The translations under genes and the position numbers were made by a program. From Onstottus_B arcticum (GTDB taxonomy: Bacteria; Acidobacteriota; Blastocatellia; UBA7656), in the NCBI GenBank assembly GCA_038040485.1, contig JBBPIE010000017.1, positions 68,099-132,098 on the forward strand: a stretch of DNA of 64,000 bases, read 5' to 3'. This document shows positions 28,349-37,020 of the stretch, piece by piece; within the stretch, counting starts at the first letter, position 1, and each line of letters starts with the position of its first letter. The notes under the pieces are model-generated. The model did no database searches. It saw nothing but the letters and a program-made list of their open reading frames with translations, and was not told the DNA's origin.

Positions 28349-28861
28349 TTGAAACAGGAGAATCGAATCCAGCACATACTGAAGACCCCGAAGCCGGTAA
28401 CACTGCGTTCGGTTTGCGCCGATGATGACGCCTTTCTACTTGAGGTCTATGCCAGCACACGTCTGGATGAGCTGGCAGCTACACCCTGGGATGAATCTCA
28501 GCGGGAAGCGTTTCTCAGGCTTCAGTTCGCGGCGCAGCAGCAACACTACCAGAGCCATTACCCAGAAGCAGATCACCAGCTAATACTCCTGGATGGCCGC
28601 AAGATAGGCCGCGTCTATGTGGCAAGACGCACGGATGAGGTGCGGATTCTGGACATCGCGCTGCTTCCCGAGCATCGCAACTCCGGGATCGGGACTTCTA
28701 TGATCAATGCAATTCAGTCCGAAGCCTCAAAGATGGGAACTCCTGTCCGGATTTACGTAGAGAGCTTCAATCCATCGCTTCGTCTGTTCGAGCGGCTCGG
28801 GTTTGCCAGCGTCCAAGACATCGGCACGCATCTACTGATGGAATGGCGAGGACCCGCCTGA
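28349..28861 (+). CDS. GNAT family N-acetyltransferase (second copy)
   Basis: 170 residues. A stop two codons before base 28328 forces TTG 28349 as the first start. GNAT motif A (ALLPEHRNSGIGTSMINAIQ) and the C-terminal LFERLGF are clear. It starts 20 bases after the DUF6916-like gene, so it is probably in one operon with it and the first GNAT. Substrate unknown. Confidence 0.88.
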   Translation: MKQENRIQHILKTPKPVTLRSVCADDDAFLLEVYASTRLDELAATPWDESQREAFLRLQFAAQQQHYQSHYPEADHQLILLDGRKIGRVYVARRTDEVRILDIALLPEHRNSGIGTSMINAIQSEASKMGTPVRIYVESFNPSLRLFERLGFASVQDIGTHLLMEWRGPA

Positions 28862-28921
28862 ACCAGGCGAGTCCTCGCGGTTTGATGTCGGTTGTTCGGG
28901 GAATTCAGGAGCGCCGGTTTG

Positions 28922-29395
28922 TTATTGCTTCACGCGATTGAAGACCGCCTGATAGCGGCGCTGCTTCTTGTGATCGTCCACCGGAGTGATAAAAAGATCG
29001 AAGGCGCCCATCTGACCGTGCTCGACCCGGTAGGTCCTCGACTCGAGAGCCAGCTTCCGCGGACCGCGGAACACCACAGAAAAGCAATCCACCTCGGGTG
29101 TCTTCGCCGGCTTCTCAGATGATGGCGAATCCCGGCGGCTAACCTTGATCAGTTCCAGGTTGATGGCAGTCAAAGGCGACGTAAAAATCCGAAAATTGGT
29201 ATTGATGTGGCGGGAAAAAGACTCTTCGCTGAGGCGATAGATCTCAGCCTCGCTATCATCGGGTATCTTGAACAAACCTGGCTGCGCGACGTCCGCCTGT
29301 TGTCCAAAAACGCTGGTGGCGCCTTTCAGCACGGCTACTGCCGACAGACCCATCATTGCTCCCGCCTTGACGAACTTTCGCCTCGAAACTCTCAT
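28922..29395 (-). CDS. Tat-exported DUF6916-like protein
   Basis: 157 residues from ATG 29395. The N-terminus is a Tat signal (SRRKFVKAGAMMGLSAVAVL, ending near VFGQQ), predicting export in folded form. The rest is the same beta domain as in the protein at 28029 (INTNFRIFTSP, LELIKVSRR, CFSVVFRGP, VEHGQMGAFDLFITPV, YQAVFNR). It is convergent with the second GNAT. Its export suggests that the family acts in the periplasm or outside. Confidence 0.88.
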   Translation of the reverse strand: MRVSRRKFVKAGAMMGLSAVAVLKGATSVFGQQADVAQPGLFKIPDDSEAEIYRLSEESFSRHINTNFRIFTSPLTAINLELIKVSRRDSPSSEKPAKTPEVDCFSVVFRGPRKLALESRTYRVEHGQMGAFDLFITPVDDHKKQRRYQAVFNRVKQ

Positions 29396-29725
29396 AGGTT
29401 CTCCCCTTCGACCGGTTGGATTTGCTTGGTGCGGCTAGTCTATAACTTTAGTTGGAGTTTTAACAGAGGAATCTTTTGAGTGGGCGTAAACGAGTTGTTA
29501 AATCGCACCTAAATCGCTTGACTCACATGAAAGCTAGATATAGAATCGGCCCCGCTCGTGAGCACAAATACCGAGCCTTGTGATATGCACTGATACCGAT
29601 ATTGTAGTGGGCCCCTCAAGTCCATACATCTGAGAATCAGTGATCCTAAGCCCTGACGACCAGGGCTGCCAACATCAATAGCCCGTCGCGCGAAAGCCGG
29701 CGGCCAAAGAAAGAAGGAGAACAGA
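29396..29725. other. Intergenic region before the tail-collar gene
   Basis: Upstream region shared by the leftward DUF6916-like gene and the rightward tail-collar gene. A hairpin, AGCCCTG with CAGGGCT around a 4-base loop, lies near 29650-29668. AAGGAG precedes the ATG at 29726. No gene seen. Confidence 0.5.
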
Positions 29726-30238
29726 ATGTCTGAACCTTTTCTCGGGATGATAGCTATCTACGGTTTCAACTTCGCCCCTCGCGGGTGGGCCTTTTGCAGC
29801 GGCCAGATTCTGCCAATTGCCCAGAATACAGCGCTCTTTTCGCTGCTAGGCACGACCTACGGCGGTAACGGCCAGACGACCTTCGCTTTGCCGGACCTGC
29901 GAAGCCGCGTCCCACTCCATTTTGGCCAGGGCCCGGGCCTGTCGAACTACGACCTAGGCCAACAGAGTGGCACCGAGAATGTAACGCTGACTGTGAATTC
30001 GATGCCGGGGCATACTCACACATTTGCGCCTCCCTGCAGTTCTCAACCGGCCAGTAGTTCAAAACCTTCCGGCTTGGTTCCTTCTGCTGGCGGCACCTAC
30101 AACAATGCTCCTGACGGGACCTTGGGAGGTGGCACGACCGGACCCACAGGTGGCAATCAGCCCTTCCCGATCATTCAGCCGATTCTAGGGCTTAATTTCT
30201 GCATTGCTCTTGAGGGGATTTTCCCGAGCAGAAACTAG
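29726..30238 (+). CDS. Phage tail collar / microcystin-dependent-type protein
   Basis: 170 residues. The PF07484 tail-collar motif (GMIAIYGFNFAPRGWAFC, GQILPIAQNTALFSLLG, YGGNGQTTFALPDLRSRVP) and HTHTF at ~98 are typical. These stand-alone proteins resemble tail-fibre tips but occur as single chromosomal genes, often in clusters with GNATs. No other tail genes are present, so this is not evidence of a prophage. The C-terminus is a Gly/Pro/Ser-rich tail. Confidence 0.9.
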   Translation: MSEPFLGMIAIYGFNFAPRGWAFCSGQILPIAQNTALFSLLGTTYGGNGQTTFALPDLRSRVPLHFGQGPGLSNYDLGQQSGTENVTLTVNSMPGHTHTFAPPCSSQPASSSKPSGLVPSAGGTYNNAPDGTLGGGTTGPTGGNQPFPIIQPILGLNFCIALEGIFPSRN

Positions 30239-30353
30239 CTCTGAAGCACTACAGGTCATCGACATGATGATCATGGCGTGAGCCAGGCGAGGCGAAAATG
30301 GGGATGCGTCTTCGTTCGTTCAAGGCACAATCACACGGAGGAGGAGTTCTACA

Positions 30354-33044
30354 ATGCGATTTCAGAAATTGAAGACAACTCGACATGTGTTCCGATCGGC
30401 TAGCCTCGTCTGGCTCCTTGCTGTTTTGCTTACCGCGGGCATATCGCCCATAGCTGGCGTTAAGTCTTTTGCGTCCGGGACTGCCGGCGCGGCCGCACCT
30501 GCCTCCACGTGTATCTCGGACGCAATATTGACTAGCGATCCGACTTACAACCATGCGTTTTCCTTAGCTTGCACCTCAACGACCGCAGCGCATTATAAAG
30601 CTTATGCGTTCAATCTCACCGGGTGCGCGAGCGGAAGTGTGACGATCAGCACTTGTGGCCCCAGTGGCTGCTCATTCGTACCGGGCGGCTCGGGCGGGAT
30701 ACTTGATTCGGTTATCGCTGTTTACAGGGCGCCAGGTGGCTCGACAAACCCATTCAATCCGGGCCAGCCTTGCAATAATCTGGTGGCACTCAATGATGAT
30801 ACTCCGGGCTGCGGCGCTAGCGGCCTACTATCCACTGTAAATTTAACGCTCAGTAGCGGTCATTTTGTAGCCGTAGTTTCAGGTTTCGACACGCTTTCAG
30901 ATAGCCTTGGGAGCTACAACCTCTTTGTGGACGCTGGCGCTGGCTGCACGCTGACTCAAGAAGCGGGTTGCCCAGAGATTACCGTGACCTCAACGCCAAG
31001 TCCGGTTCCGTCGGGACAAGTTAATACGCCCTTCACGTCAACCACTTTCTCCGCAACAGGTGGAACCGCGCCTTATACGTTTACCCACAGTGGAACATTG
31101 CCAGCCGGAATGACGTTTGACGATCCTACCGCCACGCTTTCAGGGACTCCAACGCAGGCCGGCGTCTTCCAGGTGACCGCTACAGTAACTGATGCGAACG
31201 GTTGTCCCGGTGGCCTGTCATTCGACCTTGTGATTACCAATCCGTCATTGCCTTGCATTACGGACCAACTTGTATCGACGCAGACATTCTTCCGGCCGAA
31301 TACGATAGCGATCGGATCAGGCGTTTCCTCGCCTTGCACACTCTCTGGCGCTACCAGCGACCCGCCGCATCCGGTTGCTTATCGGGCGTACGAGCTTAAC
31401 CTGTCGGGTTGCTCGACTGCCATATTGACTGCGACCCTCTGCGATTCTCCATCTTGTCCTCCGATCACGGGGTCTGGCGCGTTGAGAGAATCCGTCATTT
31501 ACCTTTATCGGACAGGTGGTCTTACGGCCGGAACTGGGGCGTCAGGCGCATTCGATCCCAACAACCCCTGTGATAATTTGGTCGCGGCGAATGAGGAACA
31601 GGGACAAGCATCGAGCGGCGGACTCTCAGCCTGCTTCGCCAACAGTAGTCTGTCCGGGCTACAGAGGACAATAGGCCCAGGTCAGTTCACGATTGTGGTT
31701 GCTGGGTTTGACGACTCCGCGTTTAGCAGGGGAGCATATGACCTCTCCGTAACCGCGCCCGGCTGCTCGCTAAGTGAATGCGCGGCCATCACCGCGACTG
31801 TAAGCGGCGGCGGAACGATTTGTGCCGGAGGCTCCTCCACCGTTACTGTGACCCTCAGCGGAGGTGCGCCACCCTACACAGTAAGTCTAGACAATGGCGG
31901 TGGGACGCAGACCGGGTCGAGCCCGTTGAATTTCACGGTCAGCCCGTCCGCGACGACGACTTACTCGGTGAGTTCCGCGACGGATTCCGCGGGTTGCCCT
32001 GCAACCGCTAGCGGGAGCGCCACGGTGACAGTCAATCAGCCTCCGACGACTGCCTCTACCGGCGGACCAAAGGAGATTTGTTCGGGAGGCACAACGGCGG
32101 GACTCGGTGGTAACACGCCAACAGTAGGAACGGGAAGCTGGTCCGTGGTGAGCGGAGGAACGGGCGCCTTTAACCCGAACGCGAGTACGCCGAATGCCAC
32201 TTTCACGCACACGGGTGGAGCTGGGCCGATAGTCGTCAGATGGACGATCTCAAATTCACCATGTCCAAATTCAACCGCAGACGTCACGATTACAATTGAC
32301 CAACCGCCAACCACATCAAATGCCGGACCGGATCAGAATGTGTGCGGCTCGTCAGCAACTCTCGCAGCTAACGCTCCAAGTGTCGGAACCGGAACATGGA
32401 CCGTCGTGAGCGGAACAGGCACGTTCGCCAATTCGCACTCACCAACGACGACTGTAACCGGTATGACGCCGGGGGCTAACGTATTCCGCTGGACGATCAC
32501 CAGCGGCGCCTGCCCTGCTTCGAGCGATGATGTAACGATTACCAGCGGCAGTGCGACGACGTTGAGCGCGCTTGGACAGGCCAATGTCTGGGTCGGACTA
32601 AAGAACAGCGATGATGTCGGCGTCAAGTTTGACTTCTTAGCGGAAGTGCTCAAGAACGGAGCCGTGATCGCTTCGACCCAGGTTAACGATCAGCCCGGAG
32701 GCAGCAGCGGGTTCAACAACGCTATCTTGCGCACGATAAGCCTGGTCCTATCGTCCTCCCAGAGTTTCTGCTCTGGAGACACGCTGAGTTTCAGGCTTTC
32801 GGTACGCGTAGCTGCCAGCAGCGGCCATATAAGCGGGACGGCGAGGCTGTGGTACAACGACGCGGCTGCCAACAGCCGGTTCAATGCGACGGTCAACGGC
32901 GTGCCGACCGATTACTTCCTGCGGGATCTTTTCCTGCTGGACACCACAACGGGGCCGGGGAAGAAGACCAGTGACGTCCTAGTCAACCGGAACGTGGGCG
33001 GAAATCCGTTCAAGCCGTTCGGAACGTGGAACAAGACGTTTTAA
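30354..33044 (+). CDS. Secreted multi-domain adhesin-like protein (Ig-like repeats)
   Basis: 896 residues with a signal peptide (about 1-48). A Cys-containing beta domain (about 52-195) and a second copy (about 300-475) share the pattern C..D......F.L and YDL or YNLFV near the end, with repeated SGFD..... A putative Ig domain lies at ~200-295 (TATLSGTPTQAGVFQV). From ~480 to 745 are PKD/SprB-like repeats (GGAPPYTVSL, GTGSWSVVSGGTGAFN). The C-terminal ~150 residues (ALGQANVWVGLKNSDD) form a further beta domain. Its beta domain is shared with the next C25 protease. Probably a surface or secreted binding protein; substrate unknown. Confidence 0.8.
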   Translation: MRFQKLKTTRHVFRSASLVWLLAVLLTAGISPIAGVKSFASGTAGAAAPASTCISDAILTSDPTYNHAFSLACTSTTAAHYKAYAFNLTGCASGSVTISTCGPSGCSFVPGGSGGILDSVIAVYRAPGGSTNPFNPGQPCNNLVALNDDTPGCGASGLLSTVNLTLSSGHFVAVVSGFDTLSDSLGSYNLFVDAGAGCTLTQEAGCPEITVTSTPSPVPSGQVNTPFTSTTFSATGGTAPYTFTHSGTLPAGMTFDDPTATLSGTPTQAGVFQVTATVTDANGCPGGLSFDLVITNPSLPCITDQLVSTQTFFRPNTIAIGSGVSSPCTLSGATSDPPHPVAYRAYELNLSGCSTAILTATLCDSPSCPPITGSGALRESVIYLYRTGGLTAGTGASGAFDPNNPCDNLVAANEEQGQASSGGLSACFANSSLSGLQRTIGPGQFTIVVAGFDDSAFSRGAYDLSVTAPGCSLSECAAITATVSGGGTICAGGSSTVTVTLSGGAPPYTVSLDNGGGTQTGSSPLNFTVSPSATTTYSVSSATDSAGCPATASGSATVTVNQPPTTASTGGPKEICSGGTTAGLGGNTPTVGTGSWSVVSGGTGAFNPNASTPNATFTHTGGAGPIVVRWTISNSPCPNSTADVTITIDQPPTTSNAGPDQNVCGSSATLAANAPSVGTGTWTVVSGTGTFANSHSPTTTVTGMTPGANVFRWTITSGACPASSDDVTITSGSATTLSALGQANVWVGLKNSDDVGVKFDFLAEVLKNGAVIASTQVNDQPGGSSGFNNAILRTISLVLSSSQSFCSGDTLSFRLSVRVAASSGHISGTARLWYNDAAANSRFNATVNGVPTDYFLRDLFLLDTTTGPGKKTSDVLVNRNVGGNPFKPFGTWNKTF

Positions 33045-33282
33045 GTTGGTGATCGCCCGAGGAGGCACAAGATCAAAACACCACGCTTCGTGAATCGGGT
33101 ACTGCCCAAAAGGTGGCTGTTTGAGGATGGCTGCACGCCCGGGTCGGTTGCGTTTCAAATTCACTTTCCTGTGGACAGTCATCCACGAAAGTGATAGGTT
33201 TGCCAGAGCAACGCAGTAACTTGATAGCCACCACATTGCAAAGAGCGCCACGGCGTTGACGGAGCGCGCGAGGAGTAGACTC

Positions 33283-36200
33283 ATGAAACGATCAATTCGC
33301 AACAAGAGACGTCAGAACTCGCTGGTCATCATGTTCGCAATAATCATGCTGATGGCGCTTATGGCGTCTGGCATGTTCGCCAAGCCTGGCTTCCCGGCGC
33401 TCAAGGCCGGCAAAGGACAACCAGTCGCCTTGACGCAGCTCCAGCCAACGGTTACTTCTCAATGCATTACTGGCTCCATTGATGATGCCGATCCGGATGT
33501 TAACCACCCTCAAGATAATTGCGCCGCAGGCGGTGGTAATACGAACTTTGACGTTTATCAATTCCAGCTCAGTAGCTGCACCGGCACGGGAAGTTTAACT
33601 GCGAGAACCTGCGGTACGGGCGCCTGCCTTCCGCCAGCCGGGATGAAAGATAGCTGGGTTGGTATTTACCAGAATTCAGGATCGCCGGGAACGGCAGTCC
33701 CATTCAACTCGGCTAGTCCTACCACTAATCTGAGGGCCTGCGATGATGATACGGGTGGTTGTAACGCAAATGGAACCGCGAATGGTCTCCTATCTTCCGC
33801 AACCGCGACGCTCAGCAATGGATTTTTTATGGTTGTTGTTTCCGGGTTCGATTTGCTGGCGGATAGCAAAGGAAGCTATAAGCTCGACGTGAGTGTTACC
33901 GGCACTGGCTGCTCGTTTGTGCATGTCAATAACAACCCGACTGCAATAACCCTGAGCGGGTTTACGGTCAAGAGATATGACAGCGGTGCGCTAATTGAGT
34001 GGCAGACAGGATCCGAAACGGACAATCTCGGCTTCAACGTCTATCGAGAAGAAAAAGGAAAGCGCGTAAAGATCAATCCTCAGATCATAGCAGGCTCAGC
34101 GTTGCTGACCGGGCCCGGGACCAACCTGGCAGCCGGGGGGTCATATTCCTGGTGGGATGATTCTGCGCAAGGGAAGCACGCAGCCAAATACCATCTTGAA
34201 GAGATCAAGCTAAGCGGCGAAAGCGTCAACCACGGGCCTCTTGTGCCGGCTGATTCAATTGAGCCCGGTCCAAGGCCTGGCAAGGTTCGCTCGACGCTTT
34301 TGAGCAATCTCACAACCGGGACATCTTCGGCAAAGCCTGTTGAGAGCAGCGCAACAACTGCTTATGCTACTACTGCTGCCGCGCAAGTCAACGCGCTTGC
34401 CTCGCGGCCCGCCGTAAAGCTGTCCGTGAATCAGGAAGGCTGGTATCGCGTATCCCAGCAAGAACTCGCTGCGGCCGGGCTTGATTCGAAGACTGATCCT
34501 CGCAACCTGCAACTTTTTGCTGACGGGATTGAGCAACCCATCCTTGTCAAAGGAGAAGAAGACGGAAGACTCGATGGCGTAGAGTTTTACGCGGTTGGGT
34601 TGGATACCCCGTCAACTGACAGACGGACATACTGGCTTGTAGCTGGATCAGCTGCGGGCCAGCGTATCAGTCAGGGCAAAGAGAAAGCCAAACGCGAACC
34701 AAACTCAAGCTTCCCTTACACGGTGGAAAGAAGAGACCAGACTATCTTTGTGCCGTCGCTGAAGACCGACGCCTACTTTGGCGCGATCATCGGAAAGAAC
34801 CCGACGGATCAAGACCTCGATCTGCCGCACGTCGATCGAACAAGCTCGGAAGCGGCCAAGATCGACATCTCTCTTCAAGGTCTGACTCAGGTTCCGCATC
34901 GAGTGAGGGTATTGCTCAACGATGATTTGGTTGGCGAGATGTTTTTTGATGGACAGGCGCAGGGCAACACGAGCTTCTCAATACCTCAAGCATGGCTCAG
35001 AGAAGGATCCAACAAGATAACCCTGATACCGGAAGCAGGCGACACCGACTTCAGCCTGGTTGAAAGGATTCGCATAACCTATCAGCATACCTACAATGCT
35101 GACGGTGACGCTTTGCGCTTCACCGCGTCACCAAAGCAGAGTGTCACGATTGACGGATTTAGCAGTCCTGCGATTCGCGTCGTAGACATAACCAATCCGA
35201 ACGAAGCGAAAGAAGTGACAGGAAAGGTCCGGCAACAACAATCGGGTTACGCTATCACGATAGGCGTGGCCAAGCATGGTGAAAGAACCCTGCTCGCCTT
35301 TGCCGATAATCAAATCAAACGACCTGTCTCAATCACGGCGAATCAGCCATCGAGTTGGCGACAGCCGAGCAATCAGGCAGACCTTCTCGTCATCGGGCAT
35401 CGCGACTTTCTGGAAAGCGTGAATCCGCTTGTAGCGCTTCGTCAAAGCCAGGGACTTGCGGTGGCAGTTGCCGACGTGGAAGACGTCTTTGATGAGTTCA
35501 GCTTCGGCAATAAGACTCCACAAGCGATAAAGGACTTCCTTTCGTACGCGAGCACGAGTTGGCAGAAAGCGCCTCGCTTCGTGCTTCTCGTCGGTGACGC
35601 AACGAATGATCCTCGCAACTTCTTAGGCCATGGTGACTTTGACTTCGTGCCCACGAAGATGATCGCTACTCAATACAATCAGACTGCCTCCGACGGCTGG
35701 TTTGCGGATTTCGCCGGCGACGGATTGACGCAGATGGCGGTCGGCAGACTGCCCGTTCGGACCGCTCACGAAGCCGACACCATGGTAGCGAAGATCGTCG
35801 GTTTCGAGCAGTCGTCAGGGGCCGGAGGAGTTCTTCTGGTCAGTGACATCACTGACGGATATGACTTCGAATCGACAAGCTCTGAGTTGAGAAGTCTCGT
35901 TCCTTCCGGAATGAGGGTGGAAGAGATCCGTCGAAGTCAGACCGAAGCTTCCGCCGCGAGAAGCCAGTTAATAGAGAGCCTCAACCGCGGAGACAAGATA
36001 GTCAACTACAGCGGCCACGGATCGGTTGAGATGTGGAGAGGAGGCATTCTCACGCCTGCCGATGCCAGGAGCTTGACCAACAACCAGCCGCTTCCGCTCT
36101 TTTTGAGCATGACGTGTTTGAACGGCTATTTCCAGGATCCGGTTTCTGACAGCCTGGCGGAGAGCTTGATGAAGGCAGAGCGAGGAGGAGCAGTAGCAGT

Positions 36201-36390
36201 GTGGGCCTCGAGTGGCTTCGTCGAGCCGGGACCTCAGGCTGTGATGGCCAGACAGATGTTCCAACTCATCTTCGGCAGCGACTCAATGACTGTGGGCGAG
36301 ATGATTAACAGGGCAAAAGCATCGGTGAGCGATATCGATGTTCGTCGTACTTACACTTTGTTTGGCGATCCCAGCACAAGACTCAAATGA
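33283..36390 (+). CDS. Exported C25 (gingipain-like) cysteine protease, third copy
   Basis: 1035 residues from ATG 33283 (GAGGAG upstream), not the earlier in-frame TTG. A membrane signal (about 15-35) leads to a Cys-bearing beta domain (about 60-215) homologous to those in the preceding gene. A beta-sandwich (LIEWQTGSETDNLGFNVYRE) follows, then the C25 domain with His912 (YSGHGS) and Cys945 (MTCLNG). It lacks the heptamer-encoded insertion of the two copies at 2-11 kb. No type IX sorting tail. It is followed after 90 bases by the PqqD-fusion gene, so the two may be co-transcribed; cleavage of that protein is a testable idea. Confidence 0.92.
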   Translation: MKRSIRNKRRQNSLVIMFAIIMLMALMASGMFAKPGFPALKAGKGQPVALTQLQPTVTSQCITGSIDDADPDVNHPQDNCAAGGGNTNFDVYQFQLSSCTGTGSLTARTCGTGACLPPAGMKDSWVGIYQNSGSPGTAVPFNSASPTTNLRACDDDTGGCNANGTANGLLSSATATLSNGFFMVVVSGFDLLADSKGSYKLDVSVTGTGCSFVHVNNNPTAITLSGFTVKRYDSGALIEWQTGSETDNLGFNVYREEKGKRVKINPQIIAGSALLTGPGTNLAAGGSYSWWDDSAQGKHAAKYHLEEIKLSGESVNHGPLVPADSIEPGPRPGKVRSTLLSNLTTGTSSAKPVESSATTAYATTAAAQVNALASRPAVKLSVNQEGWYRVSQQELAAAGLDSKTDPRNLQLFADGIEQPILVKGEEDGRLDGVEFYAVGLDTPSTDRRTYWLVAGSAAGQRISQGKEKAKREPNSSFPYTVERRDQTIFVPSLKTDAYFGAIIGKNPTDQDLDLPHVDRTSSEAAKIDISLQGLTQVPHRVRVLLNDDLVGEMFFDGQAQGNTSFSIPQAWLREGSNKITLIPEAGDTDFSLVERIRITYQHTYNADGDALRFTASPKQSVTIDGFSSPAIRVVDITNPNEAKEVTGKVRQQQSGYAITIGVAKHGERTLLAFADNQIKRPVSITANQPSSWRQPSNQADLLVIGHRDFLESVNPLVALRQSQGLAVAVADVEDVFDEFSFGNKTPQAIKDFLSYASTSWQKAPRFVLLVGDATNDPRNFLGHGDFDFVPTKMIATQYNQTASDGWFADFAGDGLTQMAVGRLPVRTAHEADTMVAKIVGFEQSSGAGGVLLVSDITDGYDFESTSSELRSLVPSGMRVEEIRRSQTEASAARSQLIESLNRGDKIVNYSGHGSVEMWRGGILTPADARSLTNNQPLPLFLSMTCLNGYFQDPVSDSLAESLMKAERGGAVAVWASSGFVEPGPQAVMARQMFQLIFGSDSMTVGEMINRAKASVSDIDVRRTYTLFGDPSTRLK

Positions 36391-36480
36391 GGTAATGGCC
36401 GGCGCCAATGAATCGCTGCGGTTGGGTGAGGATCAGTCTTAGCACCCAGTTGAACGATCTAACCAAGACACTGGAGACTT

Positions 36481-36957
36481 ATGAAGAGAGAACATTCAGC
36501 ACCTGAAGCGCGAAAAGAGGGCTTGATAGTTCACCCAATATCAGAGGAAGTGCTGGTGTACGATCTGGATCGACACAAGGCCCACTCCCTCAACAAAACT
36601 GCCGCTCTCGTTTGGAACCGATGCGACGGAAAAACAAGCGTGGCCGAGCTGGCCCAATGTCTGGGAGATGAATTGAAAGCACCGGTTGATCAGGACGTTG
36701 TCTGGCTCGCCCTCGATCAACTAGCAAAAGCTCGTCTGTTGCATGAACATACGCCGATGTCGCAGAAGCCTGGATTATCGCGAAGAGAGTTAATCAAGAG
36801 GATAGGAGTTGGAGGTGCAATGGCATTGCCGTTGATCACTTCCATTATCGCGCCGACGGCGGCACAGGCAGCAACTCAATGCAGTAGCGTCGTATGTTCG
36901 GCCGGCATTTGTCCTACAGGCTGCATTTGCGCTGCTAACGGCAGTCCATGCGTCTAA
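36481..36957 (+). CDS. PqqD-like domain fused to Tat-like segment and six-Cys tail
   Basis: 158 residues. Residues ~15-92 are a PqqD-like domain (EVLVYDLDRHKAHSLNKTAA, then CDGKTSVAELA), the winged-helix fold that binds leader peptides in RiPP pathways. Residues 100-106 (SRRELIK) followed by a hydrophobic helix (108-124) and AAQA (127-130) resemble an internal Tat or signal-anchor segment. The last 28 residues hold six cysteines (134, 139, 144, 148, 150, 157; CPTGCIC, SPC). A plausible reading is a precursor that carries its own recognition domain and releases a small Cys-rich peptide outside; an uncleaved anchored protein is the alternative. It follows the C25 protease and precedes a nucleotidyltransferase. 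Confidence 0.85.
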   Translation: MKREHSAPEARKEGLIVHPISEEVLVYDLDRHKAHSLNKTAALVWNRCDGKTSVAELAQCLGDELKAPVDQDVVWLALDQLAKARLLHEHTPMSQKPGLSRRELIKRIGVGGAMALPLITSIIAPTAAQAATQCSSVVCSAGICPTGCICAANGSPCV

Positions 36958-37020
36958 GTGGCAGGCATACTTATCGACCATTACTCACAGTCTCATCTGA
37001 AGGACCAAGGCTGAAGTAGC

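Noticed and set aside
29726..30238. Prophage, from the tail-collar protein
   Set aside because: A single collar protein with GNATs and DUF6916 proteins, and no capsid, tail, integrase or lysis genes.
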